A stretch of 64,000 nt of DNA from positions 2,170,001 to 2,234,000 of the forward strand of contig JAOVFP010000015.1 in NCBI GenBank assembly GCA_025738555.1, in the 5' to 3' direction. How positions within the stretch are numbered: the first letter of the stretch is position 1; each line of letters opens with the position of its first letter. Source of the stretch: Cyathus striatus (Eukaryota; Basidiomycota; Agaricomycetes; Agaricales; Nidulariaceae). This document shows, piece by piece, positions 48,597 to 59,386 of the stretch. The notes beneath the pieces are model-generated. The model ran no database searches. It saw nothing but the letters and a program-made list of their open reading frames with translations, and was not told the DNA's origin. Made by a program: the position numbers and the translations under genes.

Positions 48597-48932
48597 TGTA
48601 GAAACAGCAAGAACTCTGCATCTGAGTACAGGTTCACCTGAGAGGTAGAGTGCGTAAAAGAGGCTTAAGAGCAACTAGAAAGGAGTGTAAGACTTTATTG
48701 TTATTACAGTGTAAAACTAGGGGGTTTATATACCCTACAAGACATGTATATAAATAACTACTGCTGTATAAGTACTGTAAAAGCTGTTAAGCTGTTGAGT
48801 ACAGCAGTACTGTATATGGTGCTACTGTTATTACATCTACTCAAGAATAAACATAATAGAATGTTCTAGTATGTGCTATGGAGCCCCATGATTAGATAAG
48901 ATCTGCTTTATCAAAATAAGATAATCTCAACA
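48597..48932 (-). repeat. 5' LTR of the copia element (LTR1 family)
   Basis: TGTAGAAACAGC...GATAATCTCAACA, about 90 percent identical to 35353-35703. Leader to gag is 272 bp. Confidence 0.88.
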
Positions 48933-48939
48933 TTATATA

Positions 48940-51400
48940 CATTTTCAAGGAACATTGGCCTTTAAAATTCCAGGATGTACCACTATTCAAACCTGAGTTA
49001 TGAAGATGAGTGAAGATACAGTCTGCTCAGTGAAAGAAATGTTAAAGTATGTTATAATTTTATCCACAAACATTAACAACTAATATTGATATTATTAGAA
49101 TCTTAACACCAAAGTCAACATATTACTTGATGCTTGGACTTTGAGCAACCAGATAGTTTTTCTAGCAATTGTTGGACATTATGTTATGAATGATGAATGA
49201 TCTAGTATAGGACTCTAATAACTTCAACATGTGTTCATTTGCTAATTAAATACTAGAGGAACTGTTGATTGATTTCAAGAGGTTATAGGACAACACACAA
49301 GTGAAAATATGGCAAGCATTGTTTGGAATACTCTCAATACTTATGGCTTAAACAACAGTGAGAAGGTATGTTAATAATAATTAAAGATCTTCAGACACTT
49401 ATATAAGTTTTGTCTTGCAAATAGATATTGGCATTTGTCATGAATAATACTATGAATAATGACACCATGATTGTGTCTCTCAAGAATCAATTTAACAAAA
49501 ACAGCTCTACTTCATTTGATGGATAATTTTCATGGCTGCAGTGCATGTCACACACAATCCATCTTGCTGCTGTTAAGGTTCATTTATTCCTTCATGTTCT
49601 ATCATCTTATAAAAATTAATAATATTCTATTGCAGCTGTTGGAAAATATAGGTGCACTGAGCTCCACAAAGAGTCAGAAGGCAACTTCAAGGGGTGGAAT
49701 ATATCAAGAATCTATAACTGCTTCACTTCAAAGCTCTGGAGATGATAATACAGCCTTGTTAGATCCAGACAGTGAGGACAACTCCTCTCAGAATCAGTCA
49801 GCAACATCCCAGAAGAGTACAATCAATTCCTGTGAAGCTATAGGAAAGGTACTTAACATCAATTATTTAATCCGAGTGATGCAGTTTGTTAAATCATTAC
49901 AGCTTCATAGAATAATCCAAGCTGTATGCCCTAGTCCACAACAGTGTGAAAACTGGACTCATGTAGCTGAAGTGAATTCCAATGAAAATAATTGAAGCCC
50001 TTTAATACTCATACTAGATGTGAAGACAAGATGATCATCAACTCATCAGATGCTTCATGAGCTTTATTATCATATTACACTATTTTCTATCTAATACTTT
50101 TCTAGAGCATGCATTAGAATATTGTGCTGCAATAGATATATTCACTACACATCATGATTTTTGAGCCTTTAAACTATCTGATGAAGACTGGGAAGCTATC
50201 ATATTAGTCACTAGGTGGCTGAAGAAATTTCACTTGGCAACCACACAAATGTCAATCACAAAACAGCTTATATTTTCTCAAATGGCAGCTATTTTTCTGT
50301 GGACTTCAAAGTGAACTGAAGAATACTCTATGGGAGCTTCCTGATAATGCTCTGGCAAACCTCAAGAATAGTCTAGTCAAAGCTCATCAAAAACTTAGTG
50401 AATATTATGAAAAATTTGACTAATCTCCATTGTATACTTGGGCTGCTCATATATGCTTCCCTTATTTCTATAATCACTCACTTACTTGTATTATTTTGCA
50501 GTTCTAGATCCTTGTGTTTCATATGCTGGTCTTGAGTTTGATTATAATGATAATCCCACACTCTTGGCATATCTCATTGAAGCAAAGCAGTCCCTCCAAA
50601 GCTACTACCACAACAATTACTTTAAAGCAGAAGATTTAGCTTCTAATTCTCTCACCAGAGAACAATCTTCAGCAGCAGAATCTTCAAGTATTACCACCTC
50701 TAATATAGAGAACTTCACAGCATGCTTTTATCAAAAGCTACAAGCTAGAGTTGACAAGCTTGAGCAGTATTTTGCACTCCCACAGGAGGACTTTGGTACC
50801 TGTAATCTGGTTCAGTGGCAGTATAGTTGTCATTTTCAGTTCCCTTTCTTGTCTCACCTGGCTCTTGACATTCTAGAGATTCCAGGTACAGTTTAACTAC
50901 TCAGTTTATTTGTTTACAATATTCATATGCTTTAGGTTCAGCTGTCACTGTTGAGTGCATTTTTTCTGGCAACTGAGATACTATTTCACTTAGATGTTCC
51001 AGTCTGAAGTCTGATACTATTAGATGTCTAATATTGGTAAAACAGTGCCTTCACCTTCTTCATGCTGAGATTATTGAACTAGACTAACATGCACCTTTCA
51101 ACTACAATGTCAATATGCACTCATTACTAACTGTATTGTTGAATATATTGCTTAAACAAATCTGCTTTTGTGCTGGATCTACTTCTATTTTATTAAATAA
51201 CAAAAATGTGAATGAATGAGCAACTTAGAGACTAAATCTGTGTAGCCATATACCATAATACAGCTGTTCATAATGCTATACCATACTGTCAAGCAGTTCA
51301 GATTTTCACTTTATGGTACAGGATCTGGTATGAAAACACCCATAAAGTACCTGCCAGAATACAGCTGTATACTGTATATGGTATAGTTGGTAGCCTTAGG
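48940..51400 (+). pseudogene. Dead hAT transposase gene with right terminal repeat
   Basis: Plus-strand fragments in order: NMASIVWNTLNTYGLNNSEK and ILAFVMNNTMNNDTMIVSLK (49310-49490); CMSHTIHLAAVKLLENIGAL split by an intron (49545-49660); an acidic Ser/Gln stretch (49720-49850); LHRIIQAVCPSPQQCENW and LILDVKTR with SSTHQMLHELY (49900-50070); AVLDPCVSYAGLEF (50500-50540) and the C-terminal dimerisation motif SAVTVECIFSGN-DTISLR then IRCLILVKQCL (50938-51050). This is the catalytic order of hAT transposases. Many stops are present. The right end TATAGTTGGTAGCCTTA at 51397 matches the TAGGGCTGCCAAC tip class of 43514-44829, so this may be a remnant of an autonomous partner for that family. The left end is lost next to the copia LTR. 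Confidence 0.8.
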
Positions 51401-52438
51401 GATAAGCCACTATCCCTCCAATTTCAATTATTTATTTTGGACCAAAATTTAATTATCATCTTTTTGTTCTCATTCTCATAATCAGTGTAGGAAGATATGG
51501 AATCAGAGGAAGAATTGAAAGGAGAAATACTAATACCCCATATGCATTTACAAAACTTCACATCATACTACCATGACCACATCCATGACCTGTCAACTCA
51601 TCACATTATCCATGTAACCATTCATCTCTACCATCACATACTATCACATATGGACCATAGATTTTTTGCTAAAAGCTTGTGTCCATACAATGTGGAGCAC
51701 TTTACAATCCTCCACATGTTTACATGAAGTCTATGTAGACATTGGGAGACTTTATATGGAAGTAACATGGAGTCTACAAGGAGTATAGAAGGACTGATAT
51801 AGAGATACATGTGTGTACCAATGCCACATGGAGTCCATGTGGAGTAGTGAATTCCATTACATAATACATCCCATGAGCAAGGAAAGGACTGAGGACACCT
51901 ATGTAGCTGGGCACCTTCAAGACATATCTGACATCTAGACATCTGTAACTTACCTCTCTAACTTTTATGCATAGCATTATGGATATATGAGGCATACTTG
52001 TGAAAAGCTTCAAGTGATTCTTGCTATGTGGCTCCTCCACATTCTTGTTGTCCACACTATTTACCTGATACTTGCTATACTCAGTACACATGCTTAGCCT
52101 CTGTCAGAAATGTCACCAGAATTGAAGAAATAACTCAAATAGCACTCAGAAATGCTTCATGTTGTATTTAGTGTATTCCAGCACAGCCCATTGGAGAAAC
52201 TATAAACTCAACGAGCATGTTTTTGGACTATATTTCCTTTTTAAGACACTATTATGGGTTTTGAAACCTTGCCAAATGTATCATTTATCACGATTCACAG
52301 GATTATGGTATTTTTGATCAATTCCCCTGCCCACTGATTTGGTGGACCAGAAATCTTATAGGTGTTTACAGGTTATGGCTTGTTGTGGTTATGGGTTAGG
52401 ACAAGTTTGACTGTAGTAAAAATATTATAGCAACATAA

Positions 52439-52503
52439 AAGGTCTCACAGGGAATTGAACCAAGATCATGATGACTAAAACTAGTAGAGTGTTTGGCAAT
52501 ACC
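52439..52503 (-). pseudogene. tRNA-derived sequence (possible SINE head or tRNA-Gln relic)
   Basis: The minus strand reads GGTATTGCC...GGTTCAATTCC...TGAGACC, about 64 nt. GGTTCAATTCC is a perfect polymerase III B box, and the ends can pair as an imperfect acceptor stem. The anticodon arm and T stem are mismatched, so it is not a functional tRNA. Confidence 0.35.
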
Positions 52504-53080
52504 CATCTATTCAACAACAAACACATACATGCCACATGTTAATCTGTTCTCTGCTCCTCATCAATATTCCCTCTCTCTTCCTTCTCACCATCTCATCCCC
52601 TCCACTTGCCCTCTAGCTCTTGTCTTGCAAGTGACAAGAGCATGCATCCTCTCTTCCCCTTGTCTTACAAGTGACAAGGGCCATGCTCTCCAGCAACATA
52701 GACACCATGTCATCCATGCATTGTCACCAGGTAAGCTACCTCTACCCTATCTCTCTATTGTTCACCACCACTATCCCACAGCATCATAGTCACCACATAG
52801 AACTTGCCACATTGCCCAGCTTACTGCAGCACCCCTCACTTCATCTCACCTTCCCATCTCTCCCATGACTTTCAATGTGACACTAACCCCTTCCCCTCTC
52901 TTCCCTCACCATCCACAGCATCATCTATGCTTTGTAGATGGCCACATCAACTTTCCAATCCACTCATCTCACTGAAGACACTCCCTCCCCCCTTGTCCTC
53001 CCTGCATGGTGAAGACAATGATGCCCTATCATCCAGCCCCTCTTCCCTCTCTGTGTCACAAGGATAATGACACTGCTAGC

Positions 53081-53698
53081 TGTAGAAACAGCAAGGACTC
53101 TGCACAGGGCAGTTGCCGATCCAGGTGCAGGCTCACCTGAGAGGTAGAGTGTGTAAATAGAGGCTTGGAGCAACTGTAAGAAGAGTAAAGACTTTCTTAT
53201 TATTATCCAGTGAAACTGAGGGGTTTATATACTGTACAAGAGGTGTATATATGTTAGATATTCTGGGTTGCACAGCTTCTTTGACAGCTGTCACTTGTCA
53301 CCTGTCACACTTGACAGTTCTGTGATTGACAGATACTTGATTGACAGATATGTGATTGACAGATTGATAGCTGTCTGTTACTTTAGTTACATGGACCTTG
53401 GTTGGACTTTGGTAGACAGCCTCAGTATATATACACTCTGTAACTTGGTAGTTGTCAACAAGTTTCCTCCCCATCTGTGTCTGTATCTGTGTCTGTGTTT
53501 GAGTCTTTGCTCCACTATCCTCCTCTATTCTCTCAACCACCCCCTTCTACTCTTGTTACTTCTGACAATATAAATATCTACTGCTGTAAAAGGAGCTGCT
53601 AAGCTGTTATGCTGTTGAGTACAGCAGTACTGTATATAGAACTACTATAATTACATCTACCTAAGAATAAACATACTAGAAGGTTCTAGTATGTGCTA
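53081..53698. repeat. Copia LTR1 copy, interrupted by LTR2 and truncated at its right end
   Basis: TGTAGAAACAGC start as in the copia element. Homology is split at 53252-53567 and stops at about 53698, short of the CAACA end. Left flank CTAGC has no matching duplicate. Confidence 0.85.
53252..53567 (-). repeat. Solo LTR2 nested in the LTR1 copy
   Basis: TGTTAGATATTCTGGGTTGC...CTTGTTACTTCTGACA, reverse complement of 34860-35099 with extra internal TTGACAGAT repeats (53310-53365). Perfect 5-bp duplication ATATA (53247-53251 and 53568-53572). Confidence 0.88.
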
Positions 53699-54632
53699 CA
53701 GCATTCTCTCTATCTGCCCTCCTCCCCTGTGTGACAATGATAGCAACAATGCCAGTGTCTTCACAACATTGTCAACACCATATCAACTGCTGCCACCACC
53801 ACCTACACTCACTATCACCATCTCCCATCATGCACCACAGCATTATCCATTTCATCCCCACTCACCCCCCTCTGACAATGATGAATACCATAATGCTCTC
53901 ACTGCATACATCAGAGCCAGGTAAGCCCCTTTCCCCAGCTCACCTGCTACTTCACATCTCACCCCATTATATCTTCTCTGTGCCAGACAACAACACTGCT
54001 GGAAAAACAGCACTGACACCATCTCCCTGCATCCTCCCTCTTCTCCCTCTTCCTCTGCATCATGACAAAGATGACACTACTGCTGGGAAGAATGGTGTCA
54101 ATACTGACACAGCCCCCCTTCCCCCCCTTCTCCTTGTATTATGTCCAGTTGGCAAGAATGGCATGGAGGCCACACCACATCCCTCCTTCCTCCTCTCTTG
54201 CATCACAACAATGATGACAACTCTGGAAAGAATGTCACCAAGGCAATGTCACCCAGCCCCCCCCTTCTCTCTTCTCCCCCTCCACCTTTGCATTACAATA
54301 ATGATGATGCTGTCACCACTGGGAAGAATGGTGTCTGTCAATGCCACTTCACCCAGCCCTTGCCTTCCACCTTTACTGTCTCCCACTGTCTCTTGCCACC
54401 ACTGCTCACCTCAGACAGGACTAAATCAGATCACATTGCATGTGGTACACAGTTAGAATATGGTTCTCACCCTGATGCAAAAATAGCCTTTTTTAGAAGG
54501 TGTTGATATTGGGGTGTACCATATGTACCATGATCTGATTCACTATTGTCTGAGGTGGCTACCACTCTGTCTCCCCCCACCAGTGTCTCATGCTGATGAC
54601 CTCTCAATGCTATCACTATAATTGTGCTGATC
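53699..54632. repeat. C/T-rich diverged repeat region, no gene recognised
   Basis: Imperfect units alternate ACAATGATGAC...GGGAAGAATGGTGTC with runs of CCCCTTCTCCCTCTTCC. The plus-strand open frames over it (Pro/His/Ser-rich, e.g. 53731-54456) reflect low complexity. A comparable C/T-rich stretch lies at 52560-53040. Confidence 0.5.
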
Positions 54633-54993
54633 TGTAGAAACAGCAAGGACTCTGCACAGAGCAGTTGCTGATCTGGGTACAGGCTCACCTGAGAGGTAGA
54701 GTGTGTAAATAGAGGCTTGGAGCAACTGTAAGAAGAGTAAAAACTTTCTTGTTATTATCCAGTGAAACTGGGGGGTTTATATACTGTACAAGAGGTGTAT
54801 ATAAATATCTACTGCTGTAAAAGGTGCTGTTAAGCTGTTATGCTGTTGAGTACAGCAGTACCATATATAGTGCTACTATAATTACATCTACCTAAGAATA
54901 AACATACTAGAAGGTTCTAGTATGTGCTATGGAGTTCCATGATTAGATAAGACCTGCTAGATCCGCTTTTGTCGAGATAAGATAATCTCAACA
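54633..54993 (-). repeat. Solo LTR1 (copia family)
   Basis: TGTAGAAACAGC...TAATCTCAACA, perfect 5-bp duplication TGATC (54628-54632 and 54994-54998). Full-length relative of the copia LTRs at 35353 and 48597. Confidence 0.92.
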
Positions 54994-55598
54994 TGATCAT
55001 GCCACACCTTGCCTTCATTCTCATGTCCCCATCTCCACCACTGCATCTTGCCACTGCCACTGCCACTGCAGCTGTCCCTTACCTACCACCACCACACCTT
55101 AGTATTGGGATTGTATTAGTGTATAGGATTAGTGTATTTATTGAATTATTATAAATTAGTACAATATTAGACTATATGAGTAGAATAGTAATAATAAATG
55201 TTATTATATACATAATTTGTGGGATTATGAGTGAGTGCAGAGGCAATGGCTTTAGTTAGAGTCCAGGTATATTCCATGCATACTCTATGTAAAGTCTATG
55301 TGGAGTCTACATGGAGTCCACATGGAGTATATATGGAATTTATAGACAATACACAGACTCCACCTGAAAAGGGAGGAGGTTATGTGGACTTGTGGGGGAG
55401 CATAAATTACTGACAATGTGTTGTTATGTCGGAAAAATCAAAATAAGAATATATGAACAGACATGCCCATGTCAGGGCATATCAGGCTATCAGCATTCTG
55501 GGGGGGTTATATGGTCTGATATGAACAAAATATGGTTTGGAAAATCTAACTATCTGCTATATCATCACCACTCAGCATGATAATCTTGGTCAGTAGTA

Positions 55599-56274
55599 CT
55601 GGATCATTTCGACTGATTGTTTGCTGACATTTTGTATGACCGAAATTTTCAGTTCATTGTTCTGTTTGTGGCCTATTTTAGTGCGTGACATCATTCAAAT
55701 TTGTTCGTACCCTTTAAGAGCAAACTATGGGACTTGCTAAAAACAAAACCAAGTAAGTATTTCTACAATTGACAAACAATAAGTACCAATACCAATACTG
55801 TAACAATGAGTAGCATTTATTTAGTAATAGTAGAGAATACACGCAACAAACACTTTGTTTATAGAATTTGAGGTAAGTACAGTATGTCATTTTTATCCAA
55901 TCAACACGAGATATAACATCGAAAGTTAGATTAAAGACAGCAGTATTGGACCACATCAAAAACTCCACTGGCCGTGACTCATTTTTTGGACTTCAACATT
56001 GATACATTACTAACTGACACAACTCCAGAACTTAGGCAGGGGGAGAGGAAATTTTTTAAAACACTGTGTATTTTACAGAAGCTTGGGAGGAACATTAGAA
56101 ATCCAGTACATACAGTTAATAATGGAAAAACCGATTTTTTGTGTCTAATTTGGCCTTTTTTTGTTTCACTGAACCTTTGTTTGGTGCTCCTCAGGATGTG
56201 TGACATTTGTCAAAATTGTTCTGTTTCTAGACGTCGTGTGACGCGTGACCAAACAATCAGTCAAAATGATCCAG
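55599..56274. mobile_element. TA-flanked MITE (676 bp) in the palindrome's left arm
   Basis: CTGGATCATTTCGACTGATT and AATCAGTCAAAATGATCCAG ends, bounded by TA on both sides (55597-55598 and 56275-56276). The other palindrome arm preserves the uninterrupted target (CTACTGACC... at 57492). TA duplication suggests the Tc1/mariner superfamily. Confidence 0.82.
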
Positions 56275-56519
56275 TAATACAAATGGTCAATAGTGGTCAA
56301 GTTGATATGAATTATATGATGTGATAACTACCCTATCCGCTTAATAAAAATAATCAGGGCTAATTAGCATGTTCAGAGCATATCACAACATTTCATGACA
56401 GACCAGAATGATACATCATTTAGTTATCAATGCCACAATAAATCACTGTTCAACATATACATATCTAACACAACATTAGCTCTTGTTAAGAAAATTTGTT
56501 TGTTATTTGAATACTACTA

Positions 56520-56797
56520 CTGTATCAATACGACCAAGTGTTTGGTGACGCGTCACACAGGGTCATGAACAAGAACAGATGTCCTGTTTGTCACGCGTCA
56601 CAGAGCATTTTGAACAGAGATACGGCGAAAAAATTGAGGTTAAGGTTGAATTTTCAGCCGCTCGCTTCGCTTGCATAGATCCCCATGAACACTTATAATT
56701 TTTGTCACACCCAGCATGGCCCTTTGAACAGCAGAGGGTCCGAGTGTTCATGGCTGTCATGCTGAAAAGTGGCGAACACTTGGTCGTATTGATACAG
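56520..56797. mobile_element. TA-flanked MITE (278 bp) in the palindrome's left arm
   Basis: CTGTATCAATACGACCAAGTG and its complement ending CGTATTGATACAG, bounded by TA (56518-56519 and 56798-56799). The opposite arm (about 57265) lacks it. Internally there are two GTGACGCGTCAC-like inverted words. Confidence 0.85.
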
Positions 56798-57000
56798 TAT
56801 TACTTATACAAATTTACTTTAGTAGTCTATGAATTGATAATATTTACAAGTTATGAAACAGTTAGAATACCTAAATGGAGGGAGATGACACCCTATACAC
56901 TTACTATTAGACAGTACTCACCAACTATGCCAAGTATGTACCAAGTTTCAAGTTGGGACTCAGCTAGTGCAAGCAGGTTGAGACTTCTAATGTAACGAAG

Positions 57001-57138
57001 AATCTTGCTTCCTTATATGCTTTTCAACGAAGTGGAGTCATGGAGTACCCTTACAAATGCCTGAGGGCACACCCTCAGGCATTTGTAAGAGTGCTCCACT
57101 ACTCCACTTCATTGAAAAGCATATAAGGAGGCAAGAAT
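57001..57138. repeat. Hairpin core of the palindrome
   Basis: About 65-nt arms (CTTCCTTATATGCTTTTCAA ... inverted TGAAAAGCATATAAGGAGGC) around GAGGGCACACCCTC. A transcript crossing this would fold into a long stem. No small-RNA evidence is available here. Confidence 0.85.
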
Positions 57139-57869
57139 TGACATACATTGAAAATACCAACCCACTTGCACTAGTTGATCTCCCACTTGAAACTTAGTAA
57201 GTACTTCTAATTCATATCAATAAATTGTAAGTATTATTGTTGCATAGATTAAAGTACATTTGTATTAGTACTAGTAGTATTCAAGTAATAAATGAAAATT
57301 TTTAACAAGCGTTAATGTTGTGTTGGATATGTATTTACAGTTGAAAATGGTTTACATTGGTGGTTGGATAGTGTATCATTCTGATCTGTTCTGAATGTGC
57401 TAACTAAGTAGCCCTGATTATTTTTATTAAGCGGATAGGGTAGTTATCACATCATGTAATTCATATCAACTTGACCACTATTGACCATTTGTATTGCTAC
57501 TGACCAAGATTATCACGCTGAGTGGTGATGATATAGCGGATAGTTAGATTTTCCAAACCATATTTTGTTCATATCAGACCATATAACCCCCCCAGAACGC
57601 TGATAGCCTGATATGCCCTGACATGGGCATGTCTGTTCATATATTCTTATTTCGATTTTTCCGACATACTGTTTCTATTATTTTTATAAAGGGTTTTGGG
57701 AATACTCCATGAGTGACTTTGAAGCACCTGTTCAACACCAATATTGTAATTGCAAAGTGTATGTTTAATTATTCTGCATAATTAAGCATGTGTGTATTAA
57801 TACGGATATGTGAGTAAAGATAATTAAAAGCCTCTATCCGCGATCGCAACAACGTAAATACCCGAACAC

Positions 57870-59251
57870 CTATAAAACGGCGACAGCAGTATGCATAGAA
57901 GACAATATCTCGTGAATGTAGCCGGCAATGAACTCAGGTTTCTGCTGGATCAGCTAATTGTTCAACCCCGCATCAGTGAAACTTTAACATGAATAATAAT
58001 AAAAGCGCTGCATACCATATGTCCAGCGTCTCGAACATATCTCACCGACGCAGGGGAAGATCCCATCTCGGGATTGGGTTTGGACAGCAGTTCTTTTGTA
58101 CCGTCTAACCTGTATTATCTATGTCAGGAACGTAGATAATAGTACTGATAAGGGTGAAACGGACACTACTTCATCTCGGTCTCCCCATATCAGATGAACT
58201 GGCATCTCTGCACATAGCCGATAAAACGGCTGGAGAGGCTTTCCATTGTACAGATAGTTAGTTCTGTAAGTGGCCTACACGTACAAGCGTTTATTATAAT
58301 ACATAATAAAAGAGACGAATGTACTTACCGCTTCCTGATCTCTGGAAATTGAGGTTACCACCCCATTAAAGTACGGCGGAGACATCTTGGATCCTGGGTG
58401 ATCACTCAATGCATATTCCTACCAGGTCTCCATTAGCTCATGCTGAAAGTTGCGCACGATAGGCTTACATACCACATAGAGCCTCAAAACCCTCGAATCC
58501 CACTGATTAAATATCAGTGACGCTTGAAGATCCTTGAGCGCATGCTTTTTGCTGAGCCACGTATCCCGCCTCAACCATGCCCAGCGCTGCATTGCGCTAC
58601 GACGCTCTTCCATACCAGGGAAATCAGCATTTGGAGAGAAAACAACTTCAATGATGATTGTGGATGTCCAAGGGATTCGGGTGGTCAGCGTTTGTGTTAG
58701 GATCCTTATCGCATCGCAGGTGAGTAAGGAATGAAAGACTAAGGTAAGCGAGCGTACAGTGATAAAGCTCCTATGGAGTGACCTATGCCGACGAGTTTGC
58801 GTTTTGAAAAGTCGACACGAGCACCGCGATGTATGCCTGCCGAGAGGAAAGCTTCAAGTGCACGTACGTATTCCATTACAGACCCTGTGTTTGTGTTAGA
58901 CTACGCCAGCAGCACATTCTAAACAAGTAACTTACAGGAATCTTTACACCGAGCTTGAATAATGTCGGCATTCAGTAGCGCAGATTCTCCGTGATTTGGG
59001 TTCTCAATCGAGTACAGCTCCTTGACGCGATACGGCGAGCGGCCAGTGTTACAAAGACCCAAGAGGTGTCTGACAGTTACTTCCCATGTTTCCTTGTGTA
59101 CTCCGATGGCATGGGTGAGGATGAGTGTATACCCACCCTGCTCTGTTATGTTGGAGGAGCCGCTGGTCGAATAGCGAGTAGCGAGAATGTGGAAGGGGTA
59201 AGAAGTAGAAGGTTCGAGATGGCAATTCTCAATGATGAGGGAGCCGTGCAT
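57870..59251 (-). CDS. Alpha/beta hydrolase (Lpx1-like), one in-frame stop
   Basis: Seven exons assembled by eye: 59251-58936, 58884-58758, 58704-58473, 58442-58329, 58274-58165, 58109-58016, 57953-57870, all GT-AG and in phase. The N-terminal part has LTHAIGVHKETWEVTVRHLL (oxyanion-hole region) and IENPNHGESALLN. Then FSKRKLVGIGHSIGAL holds the nucleophile elbow G-H-S-I-G. Next come MEERRSAMQRWAWLRRDTWL, VHLIWGDRDEV (candidate acid residue) and VRYVRDAGHM with the catalytic His. This layout matches a large fungal family of alpha/beta hydrolases related to peroxisomal lipase Lpx1; substrate unknown. A TAG at 58419-58421 interrupts exon 4, while the frame and family-like residues (YALSDHPGSKMSPPYFNG) continue. 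It may be a pseudogene, a sequence error or a mis-called intron. Transcribed divergently from the ING gene, with 558 bp between starts. Confidence 0.75.
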
Positions 59252-59386
59252 GTTGAAAGAGGGAAACAGACAGTTGAGGGGACTAGCGTTCCGCTGGCAT
59301 TCATATACTGGGGGCTTGCTGTCAGGGTTGAGAGCGAAATATAAGCCGTTAGTGCATTAATGTTACGTAGAAAAGCATGTTAAGTA

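Larger units (their letters stand above)
35353..48932 (-). mobile_element. Ty1/copia retrotransposon, 13.6 kb because of nested insertions
   Basis: Two matching LTRs (35353-35703 and 48597-48932) enclose gag (47514-48324) and pol (35845-39300) in minus-strand order. About 8.2 kb of foreign repeats separates gag from protease, and a palindromic element sits in integrase (37701). A polypurine tract (minus strand AGCAAGGGGGAG) adjoins the 3' LTR at 35704-35717. Outer flanks are TTCTA and TTATA, possibly a diverged 5-bp duplication. Confidence 0.85.
51695..55412 (+). mobile_element. Non-autonomous hAT-like element III (3.7 kb) with nested LTRs
   Basis: Starts GAGCACTTTACAATCCTCC and ends GGGGGAGCATAAATTACTG, the same tip class as elements I and II, flanked by a perfect 8-bp duplication ACAATGTG (51687-51694 and 55413-55420). 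Near its left (51725-51850) and right (55258-55345) ends are TGGAGTC / TCCACATGGAGT words in place of the ACAGATTC words of I and II. The interior is stretched by solo LTRs (53081, 53252, 54633) and a C/T-rich repeat. No transposase gene. Confidence 0.82.
55425..57668. mobile_element. Near-perfect palindromic foldback element with two nested MITEs
   Basis: TATGTCGGAAAAATC at 55425 faces GATTTTTCCGACATA ending 57668. The right arm (about 57070-57668) pairs continuously with left-arm blocks 55425-55598, 56275-56519 and 56798-57066, i.e. the whole left arm once two TA-flanked insertions (55599-56274 and 56520-56797) are removed. The two arms meet at a 4-nt loop near 57068. It directly follows the target duplication of element III. 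No ORF with a recognisable motif. The target duplication is not clear. Confidence 0.85.

Noticed and set aside
53731..54456. 241-codon Pro/His/Thr-rich frame
   Set aside because: Lies in a C/T-rich degenerate repeat inside a MITE; no intron structure, domain or codon bias.
55974..56324. 116-codon frame MTHFLDFNIDTLL...
   Set aside because: Runs across the border of a TA-flanked MITE into the palindrome arm, so it cannot be one ancestral gene.
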